The notes: generated from the sequence alone by a model not told the origin. A stretch of DNA of 64,000 bases from Macrococcoides animalis (GCF_047425875.1 NZ_CP179727.1:1178001-1242000); one strand, 5' to 3'; positions 42,290-52,062 are shown, counted from the stretch's first letter. Numbers and translations: made by a program.

Positions 42290-43045
42290 TTAATACAATT
42301 TAATACTACCGCCATCTACCATAAATGTCTGACCTGTAATGTATTTAGATTCATCACTTGCAAGAAATATCGCAACTGGTGCTATATCACTATATATATC
42401 CCCAAATTTCTGTAACGGAATACCTTGTACTACCTTTTCATAATATTCTGGATTTTCCTTGCGCCACGCCTCTACTCCTTCAGAATAAGCAATCGGAGAA
42501 ATTATATTAATATTTATACCATCTTTACCGAATTCGTTAGCTATTACACGTGTGATTCCTCTTATCGCTTCTTTTGCTGCCGCGTAAGCCCCTTGATGAT
42601 GGTCTCCTTTCATGGCAGCTCCAGACCCAAAGTTTATAATGTTTCCTCTATTTTTTATCAAATACGGCATTGCTAACTGACATAGATGGAAGGTAGCATA
42701 AAATCCTGTCTTCATCGATAATGCTAAATCTTCTTCAGTGATATCTAAAAAACTTTTCATTCTTGAAGCATGAGCATTATTCACTAAAATATCTATCTGT
42801 CCATATTTCTTTATCACAAAATTGACACAAGATTTTAAAGATTCTTTGTCGGTTAAATCGGCATATATAAATTGTGTATCAAATCCTTTTTTATTTAAAG
42901 ATTTACTTAATGCTTCTCCTTTATTTTTGTTAATATCAATAATTGCGACTTTAGCACCTTCTTGAACATAAGCTTTAACAATCCCTGAACCTATTCCACC
43001 TGCTCCACCTGTTACTATTGCTACTTTTCCTTTTAGTCGTTTCAT
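42290..43045 (-). CDS. SDR oxidoreductase 2
   Basis: A 251-residue classical SDR with IVTGGAGGIGSGIVKA near 10, ILVNNAHASRM (an NNAH variant of the usual NNAG) near 86, Ser in INFGSGAAMKG near 140 and YAAAKEAIRG near 153. It belongs to the same NAD(P)-dependent family as its neighbour, but the pair are not close duplicates. It lies 12 bp after the marR gene. Confidence 0.88.
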   Translation of the reverse strand: MKRLKGKVAIVTGGAGGIGSGIVKAYVQEGAKVAIIDINKNKGEALSKSLNKKGFDTQFIYADLTDKESLKSCVNFVIKKYGQIDILVNNAHASRMKSFLDITEEDLALSMKTGFYATFHLCQLAMPYLIKNRGNIINFGSGAAMKGDHHQGAYAAAKEAIRGITRVIANEFGKDGININIISPIAYSEGVEAWRKENPEYYEKVVQGIPLQKFGDIYSDIAPVAIFLASDESKYITGQTFMVDGGSIKLY

Positions 43046-43057
43046 TATATCTCCTCC

Positions 43058-43495
43058 TTATATTTCATCTATTGAATCAACATGATTCAATAGTTTCTTT
43101 TGTATTTCTTTCATCAGTGTTAATTCTTCATCAGTTAGAACGCTATAAACTGCATTACGAACTTTCTCTCCTGTAATTTCCGCTTCTTTTAAAAGTGAAA
43201 TTCCAGATGGTGTAATATTCAGCAATATAACACGACGATCAATTAGTTGAGGTACTCTATTGATATATTCCATTTTTACCAACTTATTAGTCATTGTTGT
43301 AATAGCACCATCTGTGAAGCCTAGTGCTTTAGCTATCGTTGATGGCTTAGATGCACCATTAAGTTTAATATATTCAAGTAAAATAATTTGAGAAATATTC
43401 ACTTTATGGTTGAATTGCTTTAAGAATAGCGACATCATTTTGTAACTTAACTGATTTCCATCATGTACAAACTCAAAGAAATTTGATTGTTTCAT
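43058..43495 (-). CDS. MarR family transcriptional regulator
   Basis: A 145-residue winged-helix regulator (SKPSTIAKALGFTDGAITTMTNKLVKMEYI, then wing RVPQLIDRRVILLNIT). It is the promoter-proximal gene of the operon with the two SDRs and presumably senses their substrate or product. The operator is the strong inverted repeat directly upstream. Confidence 0.88.
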   Translation of the reverse strand: MKQSNFFEFVHDGNQLSYKMMSLFLKQFNHKVNISQIILLEYIKLNGASKPSTIAKALGFTDGAITTMTNKLVKMEYINRVPQLIDRRVILLNITPSGISLLKEAEITGEKVRNAVYSVLTDEELTLMKEIQKKLLNHVDSIDEI

Positions 43496-43512
43496 ATATT
43501 CACCTCTATCTT

Positions 43513-43560
43513 TATTTTAACATTAAATATTTTAGCATTAAACTATTTAATGTTAAAATA
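43513..43560. promoter_or_regulatory. MarR operator, 17-bp inverted repeat
   Basis: TATTTTAACATTAAATA (43513-43529) and TATTTAATGTTAAAATA (43544-43560) are exact inverted copies 14 bp apart, 18 bp upstream of the marR ATG. Confidence 0.8.
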
Positions 43561-43603
43561 AAATACTAACTGATAAACAGTGAACAATTTAAATTTAAAG
43601 ATA

Positions 43604-43935
43604 TTGGGCAAGTTTTGTCGTCATGACTTCAAAATTCTCATAGAGTATAGCCATATAAACGCCCCTCTTCCCTTTAATAGAACCTCTAATCTTACCTTCC
43701 TTTAAAGTAAAATTCTGATACAAACTTTTTACTCGCTAGATTTCCGTTAAATCTTTTCTACTATATTCCAATAAATGCTTAAGACAATGATTCATCTTTA
43801 AAACACTACCTGCTAGTGCTGATGTGCTTATTCCGGCATCTCCATCTTTCACGATAACTGCTTTTCCATCTAGATTATAAATACCATCCGCCTTACATTT
43901 AGCTCTCATCGCATCAGTAATTAAATAAAATTTTC
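43604..43935 (-). pseudogene. nagA remnant (N-acetylglucosamine-6-phosphate deacetylase, C-terminal part)
   Basis: Minus-strand frame FYLITDAMRAKCKADGIYNL then KAVIVKDGDAGISTSALAGSVLKMNH is the conserved C-terminal part of NagA (TDAMxAxG, LAGS). After a gap, GSIKGKRG and then MAILYENFEVMTTK correspond to the last strands. Start and active-site parts are missing and stops occur. It directly abuts the tspO remnant, so two decayed genes have been fused by deletion. Confidence 0.75.
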
Positions 43936-43939
43936 ATTA

Positions 43940-44215
43940 TCTTTTGCTACGCTTGCAAGCTTTAAACTTACAAAGTGTGCATACGGAACAGCATAATTTA
44001 AACCTAGTTGCGCATAGTGTACATTTGTGACATCCTCTTTTTCTTTTTGACTATTAGCAGGTTCATATACCAAAATATAAGCTGTACCCATAAAAGTATA
44101 AAGTATGGACCCTGCTATTAGAAATGCTACAGTTGGCGGTTAATCATACTATTTATAATCATCTTGGACCTATGCAGCTATCCTTCTTACAATTAATACT
44201 CCAACAAGGGTTACC
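43940..44215 (-). pseudogene. tspO remnant, N-terminal piece
   Basis: Minus-strand frame reads MVTLVGVLIVRRIAA, stop, VQDDYK, stops, then PPTVAFLIAGSILYTFMG, NVHYAQLGLNYAVPYAHF. This matches the N-terminal two-thirds of TspO (PPAAAFPIVWPILYTSMG, AHYTQLALNYAWSLLYF) with several stop codons. It is more diverged than the C-terminal piece. Confidence 0.82.
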
Positions 44216-44270
44216 ATTAATGTTGTAATATTTCAATCTCATTATCTAAATAAAATAAATTAATATCCAT

Positions 44271-44651
44271 TTATAACGTTCTAAGCATATATAAAATATC
44301 TAAAAAATATTTTGTTAATTTTTCAGAATCATCGCTAAAATCTTGCTTCATCCACTCATCTATTAATCCGAGCAAAGCTGATGCTGCAAAGTTAGAAAGA
44401 TAAGTTTTTGGAATATTTGTACCTTCGAATAGTTTCATATGCGTTTCATTATATTGGTTAATCAATAACGCCTTCAGATGCCCTACAAAACTAAAAGGTA
44501 AGTCCACTTTCATAAGCACTCCAAAGATCTCCTTACGTTCCTCGATGAAATGAAAAATAGTACAACAATATATATTAGAAATTTCCTCATGCATTTGAGA
44601 TTTTAATTCTTCATGATTTATATTACTCAACAAAGCTTCTAAATCTAACAT
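44271..44651 (-). pseudogene. TetR regulator lacking its DNA-binding domain
   Basis: A 126-codon frame homologous to the C-terminal two-thirds of the TetR at 16297-16875 (shared IFHFIEERKE, NFAASALLGLI, EWM). The HTH is absent; homology extends slightly upstream of the first ATG and then breaks at about 44665, where the 307-residue gene ends. It could be expressed as a ligand-binding fragment, but is more likely a truncated remnant. Confidence 0.75.
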
Positions 44652-44659
44652 TAATTCTT

Positions 44660-45583
44660 TTATAATCTTTGATCTTCCTCGTTCTGCTTTTCGATATATT
44701 CAATCTCTGCATCATGCAATAATTGAGGTAATTCAAAAATTCTCTCAAAAATCTTCTTAAGTAAGGTGTCATGGTCATCTGTACCAGGATACTCTCTATT
44801 TATTCCATGAACATTATTACTCCATGGATATACTCCGATGAGTTCCGCTTTGAAATAACCCGTATTGATATAATCATAGCTAGAATAGCGATCATCATCT
44901 CTTTTGACTCTTTTTGTCTTTTCTTTAAATTTTAATTTTATTTGGAACACATTCATTTTTTCGAACATTATATCGTTTTTCTTTACTTGTTTGTCTTTAC
45001 GATGTATTTGAAAATTTATATATTCTTCATCAACACTAACCTTAAATTTTAAGCTTTCGATCGCTCTAAATAAAGTATCACAAAGTTTATAAAAATCAGG
45101 TAATGCTTCTTTTGAAATATGAGAGGCATTCAAAACTTTCATTGATTCGGAACGATAATAACTATGACCCCAAGGATTCATTTCCGCTTCCCTTTTTCTT
45201 CTTCTTTCAGATGTCAGGTAGTCTTTATGTTTAGTAATGATTTTATGATGACGCTTAACCTTGTCTGGTATTTTCAAGTCCATGTATACATTATAAATCT
45301 CTTCTATTTTATCATCATCAAAGTATGACCACTTATTTGTTATTTTAGTTTTTTCGCTAAGTTTCTCACCTATCTTAATTATATAATCTTCACCTTCTAT
45401 AGGTGTAAGTGTACCAATAACACCTCTTCTATAATCGTATAAATACTTAGAATCAGGTAAAGGAATCTTATGTACCTCTATGACTTTCTTCAGGTTAGTA
45501 AATTCGATATTATGTTCCTCAGCAAACGCCGTACGTGATTTTGTCCATAGCTCCTTATAAATATCAAAACGATTCATTTCCAT
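44660..45583 (-). CDS. Unknown 307-residue protein with atypical N-terminal HTH-like region
   Basis: Start ATG 45583 follows AGGGGTG. Residues about 3-52 (NRFDIYKELWTKSRTAFAEE, then NLKKVIEVHKIPLPDSKYLY) resemble the N-terminal LYexVW...LAKkYgiSdvaLkKiCkkLnIPvPprGYW module seen in many uncharacterised proteins, here degenerate. The rest is charged, with SERRRKREAEMNPWGHS near 130 and a Lys-rich beta region. No catalytic motif recognised. Its 3' end abuts the tetR fragment, and the lac operon terminator lies just upstream. Function unknown. Confidence 0.6.
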   Translation of the reverse strand: MEMNRFDIYKELWTKSRTAFAEEHNIEFTNLKKVIEVHKIPLPDSKYLYDYRRGVIGTLTPIEGEDYIIKIGEKLSEKTKITNKWSYFDDDKIEEIYNVYMDLKIPDKVKRHHKIITKHKDYLTSERRRKREAEMNPWGHSYYRSESMKVLNASHISKEALPDFYKLCDTLFRAIESLKFKVSVDEEYINFQIHRKDKQVKKNDIMFEKMNVFQIKLKFKEKTKRVKRDDDRYSSYDYINTGYFKAELIGVYPWSNNVHGINREYPGTDDHDTLLKKIFERIFELPQLLHDAEIEYIEKQNEEDQRL

Positions 45584-45643
45584 ATTCGACACCCCTAACA
45601 CATTGTAGTATTACAATAAATGTAGCATGTGAATATATAAAAA

Positions 45644-45671
45644 GTCGAACTGCAACTAAATGCAGTTCGAC
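45644..45671 (-). terminator. Terminator of the lac operon
   Basis: GTCGAACTGCA / TGCAGTTCGAC with loop ACTAAA, followed on the minus strand by TTTTTATATA, 10 bp after the lacG stop. Confidence 0.93.
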
Positions 45672-45680
45672 GATTATTTT

Positions 45681-47084
45681 TTATTTTATTTCTTTTGTAC
45701 TTGCAAGCTCTTTATACCAATATGCACTCTTTTTTGGATATCTTTCTTGTGTTTCAAAATCTACATAGAACAAGCCATATCTTTTTTCATAACCATTAGA
45801 CCATGAAAAGACATCCATTAGCGACCAAATAAAGTAACCTTTAACATTCGCTCCATCTCTGATAGCGTCTGAAATAACTTCTAAATGTTTTTTCACATAA
45901 TCAATTCTAGCATCATCGTATACAGTTCCATCAACGAACTCATCTTTGTATCCTAAACCATTTTCAGTTATATACATCTTTTTATAGTTAGGATAATCTT
46001 TTTTCACTCTCATAATTTGATCATATAAACCTTGTGGGTAAATCATCCAATCCCAATCGGTACGAGGAACATCAACATCGAATTCTCTTTGGCCAACACC
46101 TTTTAACTGATATTTAGAACCACCTTTATTACCTTTTGAATTGTGTGTGATTTCTGATTCTCCTTCAAAACCACGCATCCAATCACTCATATAGTAATTA
46201 ATGCCTAGAAAATCATTCATATCTTTAGCAGCGTTTAATACTTCTAAATCTTCTTCCAGTATTTCTAATTTGCCACCATTGACATTAAGAATATGATTAA
46301 CGCCTTCCATAGTCTTTTCTGAATATTTACCTAAGTATGTTGCATCCAGAATGAATTTATTATGAATAATATCTTCAAGTTCAGCAGCTCTAACATCTTC
46401 AGGATTCTTAGGATCAAACGGATATTTTGTAGGTAATGCATGCACTACACCTATTTCTCCTTCAAATCTTTTTTCTTTGAATAATTTAACTGCTTTAGCA
46501 TGTGCGACCATCATATTATGGTGAGATTGAAATACTTTTTCAAAGTCGTATCGAATACCCGGTGGGAATTTACCTACTAAATATTGTCCATCTCCAATCG
46601 GTCCGATTTCATTAAATGTTGTCCAATATTTAACTTGATTAAATTCCTTAAAACAGAATTCTGCATAGTCTACAAAATGATCTACATTTTCTCTATTTAA
46701 GAAATCACCATTACTGTGTAACACCTCAGGAGTATCAAAGTGATGTAATGTTACAAATGGTTCAACATTTCTTTTCAGACACTCATCAAATAGATTATTA
46801 TAGAATTCTACACCTTTTGGATTTACTTCACCAAAACCGTTAGGAAAAATTCGTGACCACGCAATAGATATTCTAATCCCATTAACTCCAAATTCTTCAC
46901 TCAATTTCAAGTCTACAGGATACTTATTATAAAAATCACTGGCTGGCTCTGCGGTATACCAATAATTGTCTTCTAAATATTTATCCCAAGCAACTTTACC
47001 TTTGCCATCTGTCTGGGTTGCACCTTCTGCTTGATATGCTGCTGTAGCTCCTCCAAAAATAAAATCTTCAGGTAATTTCTTCAT
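45681..47084 (-). CDS. lacG: 6-phospho-beta-galactosidase LacG
   Basis: A 467-residue GH1 enzyme that splits lactose 6-phosphate, delivered by the PTS, into glucose and galactose 6-phosphate. FIFGGATAAYQAEGA opens the TIM barrel; the acid/base Glu is in TFNEIGP near 160, and the nucleophile Glu is in MYITENGLGY near 375. Length and C-terminal YFIWSLMDVFSWSNGYEKRYG are normal. Last gene of the operon. Confidence 0.97.
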   Translation of the reverse strand: MKKLPEDFIFGGATAAYQAEGATQTDGKGKVAWDKYLEDNYWYTAEPASDFYNKYPVDLKLSEEFGVNGIRISIAWSRIFPNGFGEVNPKGVEFYNNLFDECLKRNVEPFVTLHHFDTPEVLHSNGDFLNRENVDHFVDYAEFCFKEFNQVKYWTTFNEIGPIGDGQYLVGKFPPGIRYDFEKVFQSHHNMMVAHAKAVKLFKEKRFEGEIGVVHALPTKYPFDPKNPEDVRAAELEDIIHNKFILDATYLGKYSEKTMEGVNHILNVNGGKLEILEEDLEVLNAAKDMNDFLGINYYMSDWMRGFEGESEITHNSKGNKGGSKYQLKGVGQREFDVDVPRTDWDWMIYPQGLYDQIMRVKKDYPNYKKMYITENGLGYKDEFVDGTVYDDARIDYVKKHLEVISDAIRDGANVKGYFIWSLMDVFSWSNGYEKRYGLFYVDFETQERYPKKSAYWYKELASTKEIK

Positions 47085-47102
47085 TATAATAAGATCTCCC
47101 CT

Positions 47103-48830
47103 CTATTTTTTAAATTGATTCTCAACAAACTCTAAAGCGCCTTTGCCATCACGTGTTAACTTAATGTATTCAGCACCTTGAGTTTTAGCCAACTTAATTC
47201 CAAGTCTATCAGTATCTACTTTTATATCTTCATAATTTGATGCAACTTGAGGTGCTAATATAACCAAATGATACTCTTTCATAATATCCATATGAGCGCC
47301 ATAACTACCTGCAGCTGCTTTGACTGGCTTACCATGCTCAGTGGCTGCTTTATTAAGTGCATTAGCTAATAAGCCACTTGTTCCTCCACCTGCACATAGT
47401 ACTAATACGTTGGTTTGTTTAGTTATAGGGCTTTCATCAGTAGTTGTATTTGTAACCGTTACAGTATTATTTGTATCTTTACCATTTAAAATAGCATCTG
47501 CTTTTTTAGTATCAAAATTCTCTTTAACTTTCTCTCTCAATTCATTCGATTTATCTACTCCAGCTAACTCTTCTTCAAGAATTTGCTTATCATAAACTCT
47601 TAAGAACGGATAATAGATTAATACATCGACAATAATCAAAGTAATAGCTAAAACAAATGACCATATGCCTAAACCAGTACCCATAATAATTCCAAGAGGA
47701 CCTGGCGTTGTCCATGGTAAGTTTACGCTGAAACTATTCATACCTAATACATCTACAAAAAATTTAAAGATCCATACGTTTGCAATAGGTGCAAATACAA
47801 ACGGTATAAAGAATACTGGATTTAATACTAATGGTGCACCAAATAATATCGGCTCATTTACACCGAAAAATGTTGGAACGGCTGAAGCTCTACCAATAGC
47901 TTTGTTTCTTTTTGACTTGGTCAACCACATAAACATGAATGGGACAACTAACGTAGCACCTGTTCCTCCCATAGTAACAATGAACATTTGTGTACCAGAT
48001 GTTAAAATCTTATCAGCATGTTCACCAGATTGTAATAATTGATAGTTTGTTTCTATATTCGCATAAGTTATAGCGGCAATTGCTGGTTCTACAATAGATG
48101 GACCATGAATACCGATAAACCAGAATAATGCGAAAGCACCAAAAATAATAGTTATCCCTACATAACCATCTGCAGCTGAAAATAAGGGTGCAAAGAATTT
48201 AACAATTGATGCGGCTACATTGGTATTTAATAATGCTCTACTTAGTAAATCTAATCCATACAATGTCAAAATAACAAACGAGAAAGGAAAAATATCTTTA
48301 AATACCTGTGATATATTTGGTGGAACTTCTGAAGGCATTTTTATAGTTATATTTCTCTTAACACAGAAGTTATAAATAATTACTGATACAAACGCTGCTA
48401 AAAATGCAGTCATTAAACCTTTAGTTCCTAAAAATGCACTTGAAAAACCACCAACTTTAACAGAATCTGCGGCAAGAAATAAAAACCCACAAATTGCTGC
48501 CAACATTGTTGAGAGGAAATTTATCTGATTTGTACTTTCAAGTCTTCTGTTATAAGAATCTGTTAATGATTTAGCTGTTGTTCCAGCTACTAATAAAGCA
48601 ATAATCCCCATAGTATAATGATATGGTTTCATCAAAAGTCCTTCGGTAGATTTGCTCCATGTAAATCCGAATACATTAGGTACATACGCGATTAATAAGA
48701 AAATGCTAGAGAATAATATTACCGGCATCGCTGAAATGAAACCATCACGTATGGCTCTTAAATAAATATTTCTTGATAACTTTTCAAATAGAGGTTTTGC
48801 TTTCTCAATTTGTGCGATTAATTTATCCAC
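47103..48830 (-). CDS. lacE: Lactose-specific PTS enzyme IICB, LacE
   Basis: A 575-residue lactose permease of the phosphotransferase system. The IIC membrane domain spans about 1-430 (motifs GIHGPSIVEPAIAAI, FFGVNEPILFGAPLVLNP). A Thr/Asn-rich linker leads to the IIB domain from about 470, with the phosphorylated Cys in NVLVLCAGGGTSGLL. It takes phosphate from LacF and phosphorylates lactose during import. It sits 5 bp after lacF. Confidence 0.97.
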   Translation of the reverse strand: MDKLIAQIEKAKPLFEKLSRNIYLRAIRDGFISAMPVILFSSIFLLIAYVPNVFGFTWSKSTEGLLMKPYHYTMGIIALLVAGTTAKSLTDSYNRRLESTNQINFLSTMLAAICGFLFLAADSVKVGGFSSAFLGTKGLMTAFLAAFVSVIIYNFCVKRNITIKMPSEVPPNISQVFKDIFPFSFVILTLYGLDLLSRALLNTNVAASIVKFFAPLFSAADGYVGITIIFGAFALFWFIGIHGPSIVEPAIAAITYANIETNYQLLQSGEHADKILTSGTQMFIVTMGGTGATLVVPFMFMWLTKSKRNKAIGRASAVPTFFGVNEPILFGAPLVLNPVFFIPFVFAPIANVWIFKFFVDVLGMNSFSVNLPWTTPGPLGIIMGTGLGIWSFVLAITLIIVDVLIYYPFLRVYDKQILEEELAGVDKSNELREKVKENFDTKKADAILNGKDTNNTVTVTNTTTDESPITKQTNVLVLCAGGGTSGLLANALNKAATEHGKPVKAAAGSYGAHMDIMKEYHLVILAPQVASNYEDIKVDTDRLGIKLAKTQGAEYIKLTRDGKGALEFVENQFKK

Positions 48831-48835
48831 TACAA

Positions 48836-49150
48836 TCAGCTCCCTCTTTTATAAAGCTCAATCATGTGCTTCATCATATCTTTTAATAGTAAAGTCGTCA
48901 TTAAATGATCTTGTCCATGCATCATTGTTACACTGTATGCGATATCTTCTCCTGATGCTTCTTTAGCAAGAAGACTAGTTTGTGCATTGTGAGCATCAAC
49001 AATACATTTATCCGCTTCTTCAATTAATTGTTCAGCTTTAGCAAAATCTCCTGCTTTTGCAGCATTTAATGATTCTAATAATTTAGATCTTGCATCTCCA
49101 GCATATGCAACGATTTCAAAACCTAACATTGTTGTTTCTTCTCTATTCAT
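48836..49150 (-). CDS. lacF: Lactose-specific PTS enzyme IIA, LacF
   Basis: A 104-residue trimeric IIA protein. The phosphorylated His is in VTMMHGQDHLMTTLL near 78-82. The N-terminal helix LGFEIVAYAGDARSKLLESL and the C-terminal LKDMMKHMIELY are standard. It passes phosphate from HPr to the LacE IIB Cys. Confidence 0.96.
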   Translation of the reverse strand: MNREETTMLGFEIVAYAGDARSKLLESLNAAKAGDFAKAEQLIEEADKCIVDAHNAQTSLLAKEASGEDIAYSVTMMHGQDHLMTTLLLKDMMKHMIELYKRGS

Positions 49151-49170
49151 TTAAAACACCCCTATTGATA

Positions 49171-50151
49171 TTATATTTTTTCTTTATATGACACTGCAGT
49201 GTTTTGTAAAACTTTGTTCAACTGATTAATATTATTATAACCTTCGGTACGTAACCATTCTTTAGCAGCTTCTTCCCCTTGTTCAATATATACTTTGACA
49301 ACCCCAGACCAAGTGGCTCTTCCACATAATACACCATTAAATTTCGCCCCTGATTCATGTGCAAACTTTAACGTATCTTGGAATAATTGTGCTGAAACAC
49401 CTGCACTTAAATAAATGTATGGTAAATGCGTTGCTTCTTCTTGTTCCTTGAAGAATTGAGCCGATTCTTCTTTGGTGTATACTACTTCACCAGTTCCAAA
49501 ACCTTCGACATAATTCATATTAACCGGAACTTCTACTTTTAATACATCTACATTAAAGCGATTATGTGAAAATACTTTCATCGCTTCATTAACTTTTCGA
49601 GGTTTTACTTTTGCAAATTCTACACTACCATTATCCTGAATCTTGTCATCATATGTTAAAATTTCTAAGAAAAATGGAATATCTTCAGCCTTACATTCAG
49701 AACCTATTCTTTCAATATACGCATATTTTTGATCATTAATTGATTCTTCATCATCTACATCATAATAAAGTAAAAATTTGACTGCATCTGCACCTTGTTC
49801 TTTAATACGCTTTGCCGACCATTCCACAAGACAATCTGGCAATCTTCCTTTTGTTGTAGCATCATAACCAGTTTTTTCATAAGCCAATAATAATCCTGCA
49901 TTAGTATTTTTCACTTGAGAAGCTGGTAATCCATATTCCGGATCTAGTAATATCGAAGAAGAATATTTAGTTAATTCCTTAGAAACTAATGATTTTAGAT
50001 TTTCAATTTGCTCTGTCGTAGGTTCTGTATCTTGAAATACAGACATCATTCTTTTTAACGCACCACGTTGGTCAAAAGCTAAAGCTGAAATAATCCCTTT
50101 GTCATCACTGATTTTGTTTAAATAATTAATTTTATTTTCTGTGTTAATCAT
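49171..50151 (-). CDS. lacD: Tagatose-1,6-bisphosphate aldolase LacD
   Basis: A 326-residue class I aldolase that cleaves tagatose 1,6-bisphosphate to dihydroxyacetone phosphate and glyceraldehyde 3-phosphate. The Schiff-base Lys candidate is in NVDVLKVEVPVNM near 205; ISALAFDQRGALKRM near 20 and GVLCGRATW near 275 shape the site. It lies 3 bp after lacC. Confidence 0.96.
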   Translation of the reverse strand: MINTENKINYLNKISDDKGIISALAFDQRGALKRMMSVFQDTEPTTEQIENLKSLVSKELTKYSSSILLDPEYGLPASQVKNTNAGLLLAYEKTGYDATTKGRLPDCLVEWSAKRIKEQGADAVKFLLYYDVDDEESINDQKYAYIERIGSECKAEDIPFFLEILTYDDKIQDNGSVEFAKVKPRKVNEAMKVFSHNRFNVDVLKVEVPVNMNYVEGFGTGEVVYTKEESAQFFKEQEEATHLPYIYLSAGVSAQLFQDTLKFAHESGAKFNGVLCGRATWSGVVKVYIEQGEEAAKEWLRTEGYNNINQLNKVLQNTAVSYKEKI

Positions 50152-50154
50152 TAT

Positions 50155-51087
50155 TTACACCTCTGTAATTTCAATTTTTTTATATAGGTCATTATAATTT
50201 TCTAAATTAATAAAACCTGTTTTAGATTCCATGGCATTCTGCATTCCAAATACATTTGCCTGTTTAAGAATTTCATCAACTGATTTATTGTTAATGTAGG
50301 CTGATGCAAATCCTGCGACCGTTGAATCACCTGATCCAACCGGATTAATCACTTTTATCTCAGGAATATCGACCTTATAAAATCTTTTGTCTTTTTTAAC
50401 GAGTGCACCATTCGCTCCTAATGAAACAATGATCCATTCCATATCTTGAAAAATTTCATTTTCTAAAGCTGACTTAATTGCTTCAGTTTCATTTGCTATT
50501 GTTTCACTTAATAATTGAGATAATTCCTCTAAATTCGGCTTAATTGCTAATGGCTTATTTGTACCTTGTACAATTTTTAATAATGGTTCACCAGAGCAAT
50601 CAATTATTACTGGTTTGGAAGCTGCATTACAGATTCCAATAAGTTCTGAATAATAGTTTGTAGGTATTCCATTTGGTAAACTACCAGAAATAACGACAAT
50701 ATCTATATTATTTAATAATTGTTGTAAATGTCTGCTGAATCCTGCTAGTTCATCTTTAGAAATGATAGGGCCTTTTTCTAAAATTTCAGTTTGATTGCGT
50801 TCATGCAAAATGGCTATACAATTTCGAGTGTCACCTTTAATATTATAAAATGAATTCTTAATCCCTAATGCATTCAATTCATCTTCAATAAAATTTCCTA
50901 AATGACCACCTTTAAAGCCAGTGGCTAATACAGGTTGATTAATTTGAGACAACACTCTAGTAACATTTAGTCCTTTTCCACCAGCCGTTTTAATTACTTC
51001 ATGAGCTCTGTTTACACCATCAATTAGCAAATTATCTAAAGGATACGATACATCAACAGAAGGATTTAGCGTAACTGTTAAAATCAT
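50155..51087 (-). CDS. lacC: Tagatose-6-phosphate kinase LacC
   Basis: A 310-residue PfkB-family sugar kinase. N-terminal TVTLNPSVDVSY and AGGKGLNVTRVLSQ (near 37-50), C-terminal anion-hole and base motif NPVGSGDSTVAGF near 250. It phosphorylates tagatose 6-phosphate to the 1,6-bisphosphate for LacD. Confidence 0.96.
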   Translation of the reverse strand: MILTVTLNPSVDVSYPLDNLLIDGVNRAHEVIKTAGGKGLNVTRVLSQINQPVLATGFKGGHLGNFIEDELNALGIKNSFYNIKGDTRNCIAILHERNQTEILEKGPIISKDELAGFSRHLQQLLNNIDIVVISGSLPNGIPTNYYSELIGICNAASKPVIIDCSGEPLLKIVQGTNKPLAIKPNLEELSQLLSETIANETEAIKSALENEIFQDMEWIIVSLGANGALVKKDKRFYKVDIPEIKVINPVGSGDSTVAGFASAYINNKSVDEILKQANVFGMQNAMESKTGFINLENYNDLYKKIEITEV

Positions 51088-51099
51088 CAGTCATACTCC

Positions 51100-51615
51100 T
51101 TAATCATGATACTCACCTTTATCCCATTTCTCTAAGAACTCATTAAAGAACGCTGGGTCTTTTTGTTTTTTATCTGCACTATCTAATTCTGTTATTTTAG
51201 AAATCAAGGCTTTATTTTTTTCACTAGGTTTGTATTCCGCTTTGATAAATGCTTCGATAATATCACACATTAATAATTCACCAATAATTTTTCCACCAAA
51301 GCTGATAACATTTGCATTAAGTTCTTCTTTAGCATATAAAGCTGAAGTCATATCTCTTACCAACGCTGTTCTCACCCCAGGAACTTTATTGGCTGCATTA
51401 CTAATACCTACCCCTGTTCCACAGATGCATACGCCTAAGTCTGCGTCACCATTTGTAACTGCTTCCCCAACCTTCTTTCCATAGATAGGATAATGCGTTC
51501 TCGTAAAGTCATATGTTCCACAGTCAATAACTTCGTGACCCTGAGATTTTAAAAATTTTGAAACTTCCATTTTTGTATCAGTGACAATGTGATCACATCC
51601 AATTGCAATTTTCAT
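51100..51615 (-). CDS. lacB: Galactose-6-phosphate isomerase subunit LacB
   Basis: A 171-residue RpiB-fold subunit: IGCDHIVTDTKMEV at the start, CGTYDFTRTHYPIYG near 32, CGTGVGISNAANK near 65 (catalytic Cys region). With LacA it converts galactose 6-phosphate to tagatose 6-phosphate. Confidence 0.96.
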   Translation of the reverse strand: MKIAIGCDHIVTDTKMEVSKFLKSQGHEVIDCGTYDFTRTHYPIYGKKVGEAVTNGDADLGVCICGTGVGISNAANKVPGVRTALVRDMTSALYAKEELNANVISFGGKIIGELLMCDIIEAFIKAEYKPSEKNKALISKITELDSADKKQKDPAFFNEFLEKWDKGEYHD

Positions 51616-51633
51616 AATATATTCTCCTCCTAA

Positions 51634-52062
51634 TTAAGCCATTTTATTTAGCATATCTACACGAATTTGATGTCTTCCACCATCATACTTACCAGTTACA
51701 AAAGCGTTTACAATATTTAAAGCTAATTCTGATCCTACAATTTCAGATCCCATAGTAATCATACGAGCATCGTTGTGCCCTCTTGTCATATAAGCTGATC
51801 TCTCATCAGAGACTTCAGCGGCAATCATTCCTTTAATTTTTGTTGCTACCATAAAACTACCAGCACCATATGCATCAATCATAATCCCCAAATTCTCCTC
51901 ATCTTCTTTAACCATTGAGGCAACTGCTAAAGTAGTATCAATAAAGTCCTTGTGACTTGTACTACTTACATCAAAAACGTTATAACCCTTTTCTAATAAA
52001 AACTCTTGAACTTTATTCTTCAATTTTTGACCATCTTGATCTGCACCAATTATTACTTTCAT
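51634..52062 (-). CDS. lacA: Galactose-6-phosphate isomerase subunit LacA
   Basis: A 142-residue RpiB-fold partner of LacB, beginning MKVIIGADQDGQKLKNKVQ, with MIDAYGAGSFMVATKIKG near 60-78 replacing the Cys-containing loop of LacB. Start 52062 has AAGGGATG upstream; an ATG three codons earlier is less well placed. First gene of the structural operon. Confidence 0.95.
   Translation of the reverse strand: MKVIIGADQDGQKLKNKVQEFLLEKGYNVFDVSSTSHKDFIDTTLAVASMVKEDEENLGIMIDAYGAGSFMVATKIKGMIAAEVSDERSAYMTRGHNDARMITMGSEIVGSELALNIVNAFVTGKYDGGRHQIRVDMLNKMA

Noticed and set aside
42128..42676. Plus-strand hydrophobic frames
   Set aside because: Antisense shadows of the two SDR genes with Phe/Tyr-rich composition and no ribosome sites.
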